This document shows, in pieces, positions 43,471-52,347 of a stretch of DNA of 64,000 nt. The DNA is from Desulfofustis glycolicus DSM 9705 (GTDB lineage: Bacteria; Desulfobacterota; Desulfobulbia; Desulfobulbales; Desulfocapsaceae): the NCBI RefSeq assembly GCF_900130015.1, contig NZ_FQXS01000023.1, positions 19,898-83,897 of the forward strand. Reading direction: 5' to 3'. A model generated the notes under the pieces. It was not told where the DNA came from, did no database searches, and saw only the letters and a list, made by a program, of their open reading frames with translations. The position numbers and the translations under genes are program-made. The stretch's first letter is position 1. Each line of letters opens with the position of its first letter.

Positions 43471-43668
43471 TCAGGTGTGCTTTGGCCCGCGTTTCAGGGC
43501 GATGAGTTCGGCGCCTGTGGCACCGGCGATCTGCTCCAGTTCGGTCATTCGCAAATGATTGCCGTACACCTTGAGATCGACGCCGCTGATGGCTATGATT
43601 CGGTATCTCGGTGTTTGAGCGCCTTCCCTGATCTTTTGTCGTTCCCGGAAGAAAATTTTTCCTGACAT
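43471..43668 (-). CDS. 65-aa protein next to mosB, unknown function
   Basis: Small basic protein: SGKIFFRERQKIREGAQTPR, then RIIAISGVDLKVYGNHLR, then MTELEQIAGATGAELIALKR. The ATG at 43668 has a good ribosome-binding site (GAGGAG, 6 nt). It lies 80 bp upstream of mosB in the same direction, so the two are probably one transcript. The balanced charge pattern and alternation of beta-like and helical stretches look like a real folded small protein. I do not recognise a family; a role in Mo handling is only a context inference. Confidence 0.65.
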   Translation of the reverse strand: MSGKIFFRERQKIREGAQTPRYRIIAISGVDLKVYGNHLRMTELEQIAGATGAELIALKRGPKHT

Positions 43669-44091
43669 GTCGTTCTCCTCGTTTTGTTTTGGCGATGGTG
43701 CTTTCTGACTACTATATGTTGCAAGGGCTGTTACAGCAAGGATCAACAAGCTGTAGTAATTGGTTATTAGAGGTTAGAATTTTGAATAGTGGGGCGGTCA
43801 CTGCGTACATTAGGTAATCTTTTTATGTGATTATCGGGGTATTAGAAAGCCTTGCCACCAGATTACTAACGTGCCGATTAAAAATGGAAAAAAATAGGGA
43901 GTAATCCTGGTGTTTAAAATTTAATTAAAATAATTCAATGATATTAATGACTACCAGGCCTGATGGCGATTGACTAAAAATATCCGGTGTCAGCGAAAGG
44001 TAGTTTAAGGATTTTTGATCATGAACATGGCGAATGGTCAATCATTATGCCATGAGAGAAGAAAAAAATCTACGTACGGTGAAAGAAACCT
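43669..44091. other. AT-rich intergenic region
   Basis: 423 bp between two divergent genes (the 65-aa gene, minus, and the TiaS-like gene, plus). It is clearly AT-richer than the rest of the window, especially 43860-43990. No convincing sigma-54 motif, hairpin or repeat was seen. It must contain both promoters. Confidence 0.4.
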
Positions 44092-44841
44092 ATGGTCAAC
44101 CTCTTTATCGGTATCGACGATACCGACAATCTTGACAGCCCCGGGTCAGGTGTTTTGGCTGATCAATTGAGCCGGGAACTGCATGACAACGGATTGGCCT
44201 TGTGTACCGCAATTACCCGTCACCAATTGCTGGTTGATGACAGGATTGCCTACACGTCTCACAATAGCGCAATGTGTTTTTCTGCCATCTGCGACGAAAG
44301 TGGTGTGGGTGATTTGATCGACTACGCGCAAAAATTTTTGCAAACGTATGCAGTCATCGAAGCTGATCCAGGTTTGAGTGTTGTTGTTGACAATGGCCAT
44401 TTTGACCGGAAGCATCTCATTTCATTTGGTTACAAAACAAAACGGTGCATGGTCGATAAACAAGAGGCTTACGATCTCGCCAAAATGCTCGGTGCGCACC
44501 TGTCGGAACATGGAGGCAGCGGCATCGGTGTTATCGGAGCATTGGCGGCAACGGGCTTGAGACTCTCCGGTTGTGATGGCAGATATCGTGGCTGGCACCA
44601 GATGGGACGTGCTGGCGAGGTTACAACCGCAGGATGGTTGGCCGGCCACGATTTTATCGATGGTGTCGTTGCTGATGACGGCACCTGTTTGGATGATAAG
44701 GCCACCGTCATGCTCACCGAGTCTAATCTCAAGACGGTGCTTCTCAACGGATGCCGGATTGTGCCGGTTGCAAATGATGCCACTTCGACCTGCCAGCCAT
44801 GCTGGAAAACGTTGTCACGGAGTATGATGAAACGCTTTTGA
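44092..44841 (+). CDS. TiaS/tRNA(Ile2)-agmatidine-synthetase-like protein, N-terminal domain only
   Basis: 249-aa protein. It begins LFIGIDDTDNLDSPGSG, the nucleotide/metal-binding signature of the archaeal TiaS family, followed by ITRHQLLVDDRIAYTSHNSA and GGSGIGVIGALAATGLRLSG. The Zn-ribbon and OB parts of full-length archaeal TiaS (about 400 aa or more) are absent, though a C-terminal CQPCWK pair is present. Bacteria use TilS for the tRNA(Ile2) modification, so this is unlikely to be that enzyme. Its position between molybdenum genes and fdhE suggests a metabolic or metal-related role, unproven. The ATG follows GAAAGAAACCT, a weak site. Confidence 0.7.
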   Translation: MVNLFIGIDDTDNLDSPGSGVLADQLSRELHDNGLALCTAITRHQLLVDDRIAYTSHNSAMCFSAICDESGVGDLIDYAQKFLQTYAVIEADPGLSVVVDNGHFDRKHLISFGYKTKRCMVDKQEAYDLAKMLGAHLSEHGGSGIGVIGALAATGLRLSGCDGRYRGWHQMGRAGEVTTAGWLAGHDFIDGVVADDGTCLDDKATVMLTESNLKTVLLNGCRIVPVANDATSTCQPCWKTLSRSMMKRF

Positions 44842-45164
44842 TCGGTTGTGGCTCAACCGATATTCGAAGTTCTTGTGCGTCTTTTCCCTACAGGGTGTCC
44901 TCGTTGTCCTTACGTAATTCTGCCCTCCTGGCTTACGATAAATAAAAGTAATTACATGATGATACACCATATGTGTTAGAAATGGTAATTTTTAGAAAAT
45001 CTATTGGCGTTAGATTCTCCACAAGTAGAATAGGGATAAGAAAGTTGCTGAAATTGACTACCGACTACGAAAAAGATCAATCTTCTTCAACGGCACGGTG
45101 GGACTATCATCAAGGGTAGGTCCCCGCCAGCGGAAACATCCTGTGAGTTGATAATGGGGGCGTT
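44842..45164. other. Intergenic region upstream of the small gene and fdhE
   Basis: 323 bp, AT-rich from 44935 to 45090. I see no recognisable promoter of the sigma-54 type, no riboswitch-like fold and no repeat copy. Confidence 0.35.
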
Positions 45165-45410
45165 ATGAGACACGGACACCATGAAGATACACAACCACCG
45201 ACATTTGCAAGACCGTTGCTCGCCCTCTCTCTGTTGAATCTGGATATGTCCGCTCTGGAGGCATACGTCGAAGAGCTGATGAAGAAAAATCGTATCCGGA
45301 CGGTAAAAGAAGAAGATATCGTCAGGGCCACCGGGAATGCCTCTTTCCCTCCGTTTCGGCAGGAAACCCTGTTTCCGGAGGAATCGTCCTGCGATCGTTT
45401 TTTGCCTTGA
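45165..45410 (+). CDS. 81-aa protein preceding fdhE, unknown function
   Basis: 81 codons: an N-terminal His-rich start (MRHGHHEDTQ), a helical middle (SALEAYVEELMKKNRIRTVKEEDIV) and a Cys near the end (EESSCDRFLP). GGGGGCGTT precedes the ATG. It runs directly up to fdhE and may be translationally coupled with it. I do not recognise the family. Codon usage looks ordinary. It may be a small accessory factor, but nothing in it shows a function. Confidence 0.5.
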   Translation: MRHGHHEDTQPPTFARPLLALSLLNLDMSALEAYVEELMKKNRIRTVKEEDIVRATGNASFPPFRQETLFPEESSCDRFLP

Positions 45411-45443
45411 TTGAACAACCCCTCCTGTAAATTTCGTGAGCTG

Positions 45444-46367
45444 ATGATAACGCTACAAACACTAAGCGATTTGCATTTGTTGGCTCAAGAGATGGGTGAA
45501 AAGGCGGTGACCCAGCCGCACGTCGAGAACTTGCTCAAGGCGTTTGGTCCGCTCATTTTGATGAAGCAACGATGGCTTCAAGAGAGGGAACGTAAAAGAG
45601 TTTCCGTGGCTATCGACAAGCATCGATTGACTGAAGGCGTACCACTGATCGAGCACGGTGGTTTTTTTCATACTGAAGATCCTTGGGATGAAGCAGCGTT
45701 GTTTGCCGTTGCTGCTATTTTCCAGGGATTCCCAGAGTATGGCGTTGAGATGTCAGTCCTTTCTGAGGAAATCGAAACCGGGCGATACAAGATAGACCCG
45801 TTATCCGTCACCATACAGAGAGCGAGCGGGTTTTGTGTTTTTACATCGGAGAGAATCCAAGAAGTCAATCCGATCGTGGTGGAATTGTTCAGCAGGTTTC
45901 TGTGGCGGTTGATCCTCTGCAGCAAACGTCGTGATTGTGAATCGGAGATGAGGCATCTCGTATGGTCGAAAGGGTATTGTCCGGTGTGCGGCAGTTATCC
46001 ACAATTGGCTGTTCTCGGCACCCAAGAAGAGAAGATGCTTTGCTGCTCTGAGTGTGGTCACCAATGGCGTTTTTCGGCTCCTTACTGTCCCTATTGCGAG
46101 AACGAGGATCAGCAAAGGATACGGCTTCTCGGTATTGACGGAGAAGAAGACGGAGCTGCCTTTATCTGTTTGGAATGTCGAAGATACCTGATTAGCACAG
46201 GGATGTCGGCGATGTGCCGACATCCAAATAGTGACTTATTGTCGCTCGGGTTTGTCCACCTGGATATGATCCTTCAGGGTAAGGGGTTCATGCCGATGGC
46301 CGAGTGTGAATGGAATGTCTTGTATCCCGATGCTCATGCGAATCGATCTGCAAGGGATGGTTCTTGA
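45444..46367 (+). CDS. fdhE: FdhE-like formate dehydrogenase accessory protein
   Basis: 307-aa FdhE homologue. The C-terminal half has the expected CxxC pairs: GYCPVCGSYPQLAVL, LCCSECGHQW, YCPYCEN and ICLECRRYL, which bind metal in the rubredoxin-like fold. FdhE acts in the assembly of Mo/W formate dehydrogenases, which fits the neighbouring Mo/W uptake and storage genes; the enzyme itself is not in this window. I place the start at the ATG at 45444; a TTG at 45411, overlapping the previous stop, is an alternative. Confidence 0.85.
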   Translation: MITLQTLSDLHLLAQEMGEKAVTQPHVENLLKAFGPLILMKQRWLQERERKRVSVAIDKHRLTEGVPLIEHGGFFHTEDPWDEAALFAVAAIFQGFPEYGVEMSVLSEEIETGRYKIDPLSVTIQRASGFCVFTSERIQEVNPIVVELFSRFLWRLILCSKRRDCESEMRHLVWSKGYCPVCGSYPQLAVLGTQEEKMLCCSECGHQWRFSAPYCPYCENEDQQRIRLLGIDGEEDGAAFICLECRRYLISTGMSAMCRHPNSDLLSLGFVHLDMILQGKGFMPMAECEWNVLYPDAHANRSARDGS

Positions 46368-46511
46368 AAACGTGCTTCGCGCCGCAGAGAACGTGGTATG
46401 TAGCGCACGTGTCGTCTCATCAATGAAAGGATGCGTCTTTCGCGCTGATGGATTAAAAAAGGGCAGGCTGTCTTTTAATTCGTCAGTTGATTCATTGCCC
46501 GGACGCGATCC

Positions 46512-47804
46512 TTGGATATATCTCAGTACCACATTACCTTTGTTCTGACTTTTGCCGGCGTTGCCTTGCTTGCCCTTCGGCGGGCAACATCGGTAGCAAC
46601 CAATGCCGATTTTGCTCTCGCCGGGCGCAGTCTGCCGGCAACCGGTGTGGCCTGGATCATTATCGGCACCCTGGTCGGTGGGGTGGCCACCATCGGTACT
46701 GTTCAGACCGCTTACACACACGGTATTTCAGCAGGAATTTTCACCTTCGGCAGCGGTATTTCCTGTTTGCTGCTCGGCTGCTTTTTCGCCAGAGCGCTGC
46801 GCGAAGAAGGGGTGGTGACCGTTTCCGAATATCTTGGCCGGCGCTTCGGTCAGCCCTTTCGTCGTTACAGCAGCGCCATCAGTGCCTTCGGCATGTTCAT
46901 TCATGTCGTCGGTCAGTTTCTTGCCGCCATTGCCATCATCCAGGCGGTGTTTGCCTGTGGCGATGTGGTCTCGGTTGTGTTGGTGACGGCGCTGATCGGG
47001 ATTTTTGTCGTTTCCGGGGGGATTGCCGGTGCCGGCCTGATCGGACAGATCAAGTGTTTCATGCTTTATCTGGTCATGTTGGCCAGTGCCGGTGTTGCAT
47101 TGCAGAAGGGCGGCGGTTGGTCGGGGATCGTCGACAAGCTGCCGCCCGAGGCGAATCTCTTGAGTTTTGCCGACTACGGCCATGCAACAGCGGCGGTGGA
47201 TACGGTCTCGATGCTGGTCGGCGTCCTGTCCACCCAGATCTACCTGCAGGCCATCTTTGCCGCCCGTGACGTGCGAGCCGCCCGTAACGGGGCATTCTTG
47301 AGTGCCGTCGCCATCCCGCCGCTCGGAGCACTCGGCATTGTCGTCGGGCTCTATCTGCGCACCGAGTACCCTGACCTGGGCGGCAGTGGCGCCCAGGCCC
47401 TGCCGTTTTTTCTGGCGATCAGTTTTCCACCGATAGTGGCAGCTTTTTTCAATGCCGGTATCTTACTGATCGTCCTGGGCACCGGGGCAGGGCTGGTACT
47501 TGGCGTGACCACCAATATCTACAACGATTTCCTGTCGGGAAGCAGTCTCATGCGGCGGGTGGTGCAGCCGGTGAGGCTGCTGCGCGGCTGCGCGTTGAGC
47601 GTTTTGCTGCTGGCATCAATGCTCGTTTTTTCCGGTCTTGATTCGACCATCCTGTCCTGGAGCTACCTGTCGATGGGGCTCCGCGGGTCGGCGGTGTTCG
47701 TCGGTCTCTGCGCTATCGTCTTTTTCAAACGTTTTACCGACTCCAGGACGCTGTTGGTGCTGCTCTACCTGCTTCCCGCCCTGTATCTTTGGTTGAAATT
47801 GTAG
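46512..47804 (+). CDS. Sodium:solute symporter (SSS family)
   Basis: 430-aa membrane protein with about 12 helices. The N-terminal half has NADFALAGRSLPATG and the GTLVGGVATIGTVQ helix, characteristic of the SSS (SLC5) family, and TVSEYLGRRFGQPFRRYSSA. The start is taken as TTG at 46512 because no ATG or GTG lies in a suitable place before the first helix. The chain is shorter than most SSS members (450-550 aa). The substrate is unknown. Confidence 0.82.
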   Translation: MDISQYHITFVLTFAGVALLALRRATSVATNADFALAGRSLPATGVAWIIIGTLVGGVATIGTVQTAYTHGISAGIFTFGSGISCLLLGCFFARALREEGVVTVSEYLGRRFGQPFRRYSSAISAFGMFIHVVGQFLAAIAIIQAVFACGDVVSVVLVTALIGIFVVSGGIAGAGLIGQIKCFMLYLVMLASAGVALQKGGGWSGIVDKLPPEANLLSFADYGHATAAVDTVSMLVGVLSTQIYLQAIFAARDVRAARNGAFLSAVAIPPLGALGIVVGLYLRTEYPDLGGSGAQALPFFLAISFPPIVAAFFNAGILLIVLGTGAGLVLGVTTNIYNDFLSGSSLMRRVVQPVRLLRGCALSVLLLASMLVFSGLDSTILSWSYLSMGLRGSAVFVGLCAIVFFKRFTDSRTLLVLLYLLPALYLWLKL

Positions 47805-47851
47805 TTCCGTGGTGCTCTTCGGAGTTCGTCGTTCGTTTGGGTGCGAAGGGG

Positions 47852-48487
47852 TTAGATTAGCCGCTCAATGCCGCTGACGATAAAATAGCCGGAGAACAGC
47901 ACGAGAAATGAGGCGCAGATACCGACCAGCAGGCGATACCTACTGTCGGTAAAGAAGCGCCGACCGCGGGCGATGCCGAAAGAGATAAAGCCGTACCAGG
48001 TCAAGTCGGCCAGAATGTGGCCCACGAAGAAGGCGGCGACGCCGATCAGTCCGAATTGCATGGAGTAGACGATATAGCCGAGGCCGATGGTTGCCCACCA
48101 AAGCAGCCAGTAAGGGTTGGCGATGCTCAGCAGAATGCCGGCCAGAATCAGATTCCTAGAGCGTTTTCCCTGGTCCTCCAGGCAGAGGTGCAATGATGGT
48201 AGCCCCTTGAACATCGAGACAGCCATCCACAACAAAATAACGCCGCCGACAAGAGAAATAGCGATGAAGACCTCGTCGCGGGAGAGTAGTGGCGCCAGGC
48301 CGGTGATCAGCGCGCCGACCAGAAGCAGTTCGAGCAGTCCATGTCCAAGGATCATCAGTGGGCCGACTGTCGCGCCGCGCCGTACGCTTTCACTGACAGT
48401 CACCGTCATCACCGGGCCCGGCATCATGGCTCCGGACAGGGCGATCACAAATGAGGACAAGCTGATGGAAATCAGGGCAAGCGACAT
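47852..48487 (-). CDS. LysE/RhtB-family amino-acid exporter
   Basis: 211-aa protein with six predicted helices. The N-terminal SGAMMPGPVMTVTVSESVRRG is the LysE-family signature (G-x-x-x-P-G-P) and NPYWLLWWATIGLGYIVYS is the conserved helix-4 region. Such proteins export amino acids or related solutes. The ATG at 48487 is taken as start (GGAG upstream), rather than a GTG four codons earlier. It converges on the SSS gene. Confidence 0.85.
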   Translation of the reverse strand: MSLALISISLSSFVIALSGAMMPGPVMTVTVSESVRRGATVGPLMILGHGLLELLLVGALITGLAPLLSRDEVFIAISLVGGVILLWMAVSMFKGLPSLHLCLEDQGKRSRNLILAGILLSIANPYWLLWWATIGLGYIVYSMQFGLIGVAAFFVGHILADLTWYGFISFGIARGRRFFTDSRYRLLVGICASFLVLFSGYFIVSGIERLI

Positions 48488-48783
48488 GATAGGGTGCACT
48501 CCACATAATCAGAGGGATCTGTATAGTACCGGACGGAATCGTTTCGGGCAATGATCCGGCGGATCCTTTCTGCCTTTTTCTTTCCTTCCGGGCCGTTTGC
48601 ACTCAACAGATGCGTTTTCTCTCGCCCTTGGGCTCGGTGACATTATATAGTCTCGGAGACGGGAGTGACCGGCATGCACGACGACGTAACGGAACGAACC
48701 GGATGAGCGAAAAACAAGAAAGAGAGTCGGATATCGACACCATGCGTCTTGATGATGTGACCTCAACAATACGATTGAGCAGG

Positions 48784-49296
48784 ATGAAGGGCAGAATGTG
48801 TTGCCTGGTTATCGCCCTGACCGTCCTTTTGAGTACTCCGGTACTGGCTGATCAGCACACGGATCCTTCCGGCATCAATCGTGGCTGGCGGCAGGATCTC
48901 TGGGATTTTGTCAAGGGAGAGCAAGCGCCGTCGGCGGTGTACGCCGGGATGTGGAGTCGGCATGTCGTCAACAGCGACGATGACTATCGTTCCAATCATG
49001 AACTGCTCGGGCTGTGTTATAGGGGGATGTTTGTCGGCACTTTCAGGAACTCTCACGATAATCGGGGGTGGGGAGCCGGAGTGCAGCGGGACGTTTACCG
49101 GGGCAGCGTGCGTGACGCCACCTGGCGTTTTGGCTATCGAGCCGGAATTGTCTATGGCTACGAAGAGTTGTCGCTTTTTGACACAAAGCTCTTTCCCTTC
49201 GTGCAGACCTATGCCGATTTGAGTTACAAGCAGGGCGGTGTCGAGCTTTCCTGGGCGGGGAGCACTGTGTTGATTGGATTCTTCTGGCGAATCTGA
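48784..49296 (+). CDS. Secreted outer-membrane beta-barrel-like protein
   Basis: 170 aa from the ATG at 48784: signal peptide MKGRMCCLVIALTVLLSTPVLA, then a mature part rich in alternating aromatic and polar strands (SAVYAGMWSRHVV, LGLCYRGMFVGTF, GWGAGVQRDVYRG, VELSWAGSTVLIGFFWRI) ending in an aromatic-rich terminus, as in outer-membrane barrels. It resembles small PagP-like barrels, but no catalytic residues could be identified, so the activity is open. The frame stays open further upstream (ATG at 48703), which would bury the signal sequence. Confidence 0.6.
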   Translation: MKGRMCCLVIALTVLLSTPVLADQHTDPSGINRGWRQDLWDFVKGEQAPSAVYAGMWSRHVVNSDDDYRSNHELLGLCYRGMFVGTFRNSHDNRGWGAGVQRDVYRGSVRDATWRFGYRAGIVYGYEELSLFDTKLFPFVQTYADLSYKQGGVELSWAGSTVLIGFFWRI

Positions 49297-49315
49297 CGTT
49301 CTTGCCGGCGCCGGA

Positions 49316-49924
49316 TCATCGACCTATTTTGCACCAGATCGGCAACGCTTCTGCAATCCGGAGAAAACGCGGATCGGTGTCGATCCCTTCATCCATTTTG
49401 CGATTGGCGATCAGGATCGCTCCTGGTTTGCACTGTTGTTCGACGAGACGTTCGAACGTCACTTGCCTTGTCTTTTCGCAAAAGGGCCGAAAATAGTAGA
49501 GTACGTCAAAATCGGCAAGCCCGGCAAAGGTCCAGATGTCAACTTCTGCGACCTGCCTTTCCCCAACCAGATTTCGCGCGATTTGCAACGATGCCGGGTC
49601 TTTTTCAATGCCGAACACGTCAAATTCGAGCAACTCGGCGAGCAGCAGGATGTTGCCGATACCGCAGCCGATATCGATACATTTCAGTCCCGGACGAAAG
49701 AGGCCGCGATCCTGCAGGTACGACCGCGCCAGCCGCAGCTGTTCGTAGGCCTGCCGTGTATCCATGGCGACGAACGGGTACTCAACCGAGGTGTCATTGC
49801 CGGTACGGGGTACGGCCTGACGGGTGAAATAGCCGATGAAGCGATTGATCACCCCGAACAGGACATCCAATTCCTCGTCGCGAGACAGTGCGCCGGTCAT
49901 CAGTGTGTTGTCGCTATCGTTCAT
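49316..49924 (-). CDS. SAM-dependent methyltransferase
   Basis: 202-aa class I methyltransferase: the SAM-binding motif I is CIDIGCGIGNILLL (residues 81-94) and the acidic residue of motif II is in FDVFGIEKDPASLQ. The substrate-recognition part is not characteristic, so the substrate is unknown. It stands alone, converging on the barrel-protein gene. Confidence 0.8.
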   Translation of the reverse strand: MNDSDNTLMTGALSRDEELDVLFGVINRFIGYFTRQAVPRTGNDTSVEYPFVAMDTRQAYEQLRLARSYLQDRGLFRPGLKCIDIGCGIGNILLLAELLEFDVFGIEKDPASLQIARNLVGERQVAEVDIWTFAGLADFDVLYYFRPFCEKTRQVTFERLVEQQCKPGAILIANRKMDEGIDTDPRFLRIAEALPIWCKIGR

Positions 49925-49994
49925 CGGGTTCTTGTACCATAAAGAGACAGTATGATCCAGCTCCGAGTCCCTCGGTATACCAGGTCAGAGGGAA

Positions 49995-50020
49995 CGAACC
50001 GTACCTGCGAACCGTACCTG
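49995..50020. repeat. 13-bp tandem duplication
   Basis: CGAACCGTACCTG occurs twice back to back (49995-50007 and 50008-50020), followed by the partial unit CGGACCG. It lies in the 158-bp gap between the methyltransferase and the efflux operon. Confidence 0.8.
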
Positions 50021-50082
50021 CGGACCGAAGCCGGCAGGGCATGACTGCAGGGGGCGGACAAGTGTATTCCGGGAACATCTGC

Positions 50083-51210
50083 TCATCCCAGGGTTTTCCG
50101 GAACCGCCCGGCGGCAATGGTCAAAAACCCGAGTGCCAGTCCGCTTTGAGCGGCGATGCTAGGCCAGAGTATTGCCAGACCGATATCCTTCATGACGATA
50201 CCGCGCAAGATCTCCAGATACCAGCGCATCGGGTTGAAAACGGTGGCCCAGCGTACCGGGTCGGGCATATTGGCGATCGGAAAGAGAAAACCGCTGAGCA
50301 TCACCGAGGGCATCAACACCAGGAAGCTGGTGAGCAGGGCCTGCTGCTGGGTCGAGGCGCTGCCGCTGATGATCAGTGCCAGTCCCATGTTGCCCAGCAG
50401 GAAGATGCCGGTGAGCAGGTAGAGCAGCGGCAAACTGCCTTTGACTTCGATATCGAAGAGCAGATATGCGACAATGAGCATAATGCTCATCGAGATGTAA
50501 CCGGTTATCATATACGGGATGGTCTTGCCGAGAATGAGCTCGATGCCGCGCAGCGGGGTGACCATTACCTGTTCGATGGTGCCCACCTCCTTTTCCCGGA
50601 CAATGCCGATGCTGGTCAACAGCAGGCTGAAGATAAAGAGCATCGTCGCGATCAATGACGGTACGTAGTAGAAGCGGCTCTCCTGATTGACATTGAACCA
50701 GGCACGGGCAGCGGTGCCGATTTGCGCCGGTTGTGGAGAGACGCCCTGCCGGTCGAGTCGCAGGGCTCTTTTCTCATGGTTGTATGCATCGACGATCATC
50801 GAGGCGTAACCCAGTGCGATCGCGGAGCTGTTACTGTCGGTACCGTCGGTGATCAGTTGGAAGGCGGCCGTGCGTCCCGCGGACAAGTGGTCGCCGAAGC
50901 CCGCCGGAATCTTAAGGACGATGCGGACGGATGCCCGGTCGAGCAGAGCGGTCAGCTCGCTTTCTACGGCAGGTGTGGCGACAACCTGAAAATAACCGCC
51001 GGAGGTGAAACGCCGGAGCAACTCACGGGACGCCGGACTCTTGTCCATGTCGTAGACAGCGGTGCGGATCGATGTCACGTCGGTTGTCAGGGCGAAGGCC
51101 ATGATGGTCATCTGGATTACCGGTACGCCGAAAACAATGACCCGCATCCGTGGATCGCGCAGCATCTGCAGAAACTCCTTGATCAGCATGCGATAAATGC
51201 GGCGCAGCAT
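50083..51210 (-). CDS. ABC-2 type permease (YhhJ/YbhR-like), subunit 2
   Basis: 375-aa integral membrane protein: an N-terminal helix, a large extracytoplasmic domain (about 45-175), then five helices. FNVNQESRFYYVPSLIATML and GTIEQVMVTPLRGIELILGKT are typical of the ABC-2 permeases paired with YbhG-type membrane-fusion proteins. It is the last gene of the cassette and has no visible lesion, yet depends on the damaged ATPase and fusion-protein genes upstream. Confidence 0.88.
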   Translation of the reverse strand: MLRRIYRMLIKEFLQMLRDPRMRVIVFGVPVIQMTIMAFALTTDVTSIRTAVYDMDKSPASRELLRRFTSGGYFQVVATPAVESELTALLDRASVRIVLKIPAGFGDHLSAGRTAAFQLITDGTDSNSSAIALGYASMIVDAYNHEKRALRLDRQGVSPQPAQIGTAARAWFNVNQESRFYYVPSLIATMLFIFSLLLTSIGIVREKEVGTIEQVMVTPLRGIELILGKTIPYMITGYISMSIMLIVAYLLFDIEVKGSLPLLYLLTGIFLLGNMGLALIISGSASTQQQALLTSFLVLMPSVMLSGFLFPIANMPDPVRWATVFNPMRWYLEILRGIVMKDIGLAILWPSIAAQSGLALGFLTIAAGRFRKTLG

Positions 51211-51213
51211 CTC

Positions 51214-52347
51214 CTACTCCAGCTTGAAGGTGAATTTCCGCAGTGCCAGAGTCATCATCAGTACCGCAAACAGCAGGAGAAACAGCGCATCGGCCCAGAG
51301 GATCTCCAGACCGATCCCTTTCAGGTAAATGCCGCGCAGGATACTGATGAAATAGCGTGCCGGCACGATAACAGTCAACACCTGCAACGGTTCCGGCATG
51401 TTCTCGATAGCGAAGACGAAGCCGCTGAGCAGCAGGGTCGGCAGAAAACCGGCAACGATGGCAATCTGATTGGCCAGCACCTGGGACTTGAGAACGATAC
51501 TGAGCGTCAATCCGAAAAACAGCGCGCCGGTCAGAAACAGGGCTGACAAGGCGAAGAGCAGGCCGGCATTGCCGACGATCGGTACCCCGAACACCCAGCG
51601 GCCGATCACCACGGCCATCGCCACATCGACCAGGCCGATGACGAAATAGGGGACGATTTTTCCAAAGATCAGCTCCGGTGCTTGCAGCGGTGTGCTGATC
51701 AGCTGTTCCATGGTGCCGTTCTCCCATTCCCGGGCGATGGTCGTACTGGTGAGCATCGCCGCGACGACAATCATCACCAGTGCGATAATTCCCGGGATCA
51801 GAACATCCTGACTGCGCAGATCAGCATTGTACCAGGAGCGCTGAATCATTTGCACCGGCGGGTGCAGCTGGTCGCGGCCTTCTCGTTCCAGCTGCCGGAA
51901 AAGCGTCGCCCGGGCGTAGATGGAGACGATCGTCGTCGCGTAATTCATGGCCAGCCGCGAGGTGTTGGCGTCGCTACCGTCCCCGATAATCTGCAGATCG
52001 ACCGGCTGCCCGGCGGTGACTCGGCGGGCAAAATCGGCGGGGACGACGAGACCGATCAATGCCGAGCCCGATTCAATGCGCTGCTGCAGTGGTTCATAGC
52101 CGTCGACGGTGGCAACAATCCGGAAGTACGGAGAATGATCGAAGAGGCTGAGCAACTCACGGCTGGTTGCGGTGCGTGACTGGTCCCAGACGACGGTCGG
52201 CACCAACCGCAGGTCAAGAGTCAGTGCATAGCCGTAGAGGAGAACGAGGATCAACGGGATGGCCAGCGCCATGATCAGGCTGCGCCAGTCGCGCAGCAGA
52301 TGCAGCGTTTCTTTCCTGGCGATGGCCGTTAGACGCCTGAGTTTCAT
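51214..52347 (-). CDS. ABC-2 type permease (YbhS-like), subunit 1
   Basis: 377-aa paralogue of the neighbouring permease with the same plan: helix, periplasmic domain (about 45-180), then five helices. RSWYNADLRSQDVLIPGIIA and ENGTMEQLISTPLQAPELIFGKI correspond to the equivalent motifs in the partner. It overlaps the ATPase gene by 4 bp and is 3 bp upstream of subunit 2. Confidence 0.88.
   Translation of the reverse strand: MKLRRLTAIARKETLHLLRDWRSLIMALAIPLILVLLYGYALTLDLRLVPTVVWDQSRTATSRELLSLFDHSPYFRIVATVDGYEPLQQRIESGSALIGLVVPADFARRVTAGQPVDLQIIGDGSDANTSRLAMNYATTIVSIYARATLFRQLEREGRDQLHPPVQMIQRSWYNADLRSQDVLIPGIIALVMIVVAAMLTSTTIAREWENGTMEQLISTPLQAPELIFGKIVPYFVIGLVDVAMAVVIGRWVFGVPIVGNAGLLFALSALFLTGALFFGLTLSIVLKSQVLANQIAIVAGFLPTLLLSGFVFAIENMPEPLQVLTVIVPARYFISILRGIYLKGIGLEILWADALFLLLFAVLMMTLALRKFTFKLE

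Noticed and set aside
43720..43745. Sigma-54-like motif on the minus strand (TGTAAC-N5-TTGC) ahead of the 65-aa gene
   Set aside because: The nearly invariant GG of the -24 element is missing, so it does not meet the consensus.
46306..46548. 80-codon frame bridging the end of fdhE and the start of the symporter
   Set aside because: Overlaps both neighbours in another frame and has no ribosome-binding site or recognisable motif; a short real peptide cannot be excluded.
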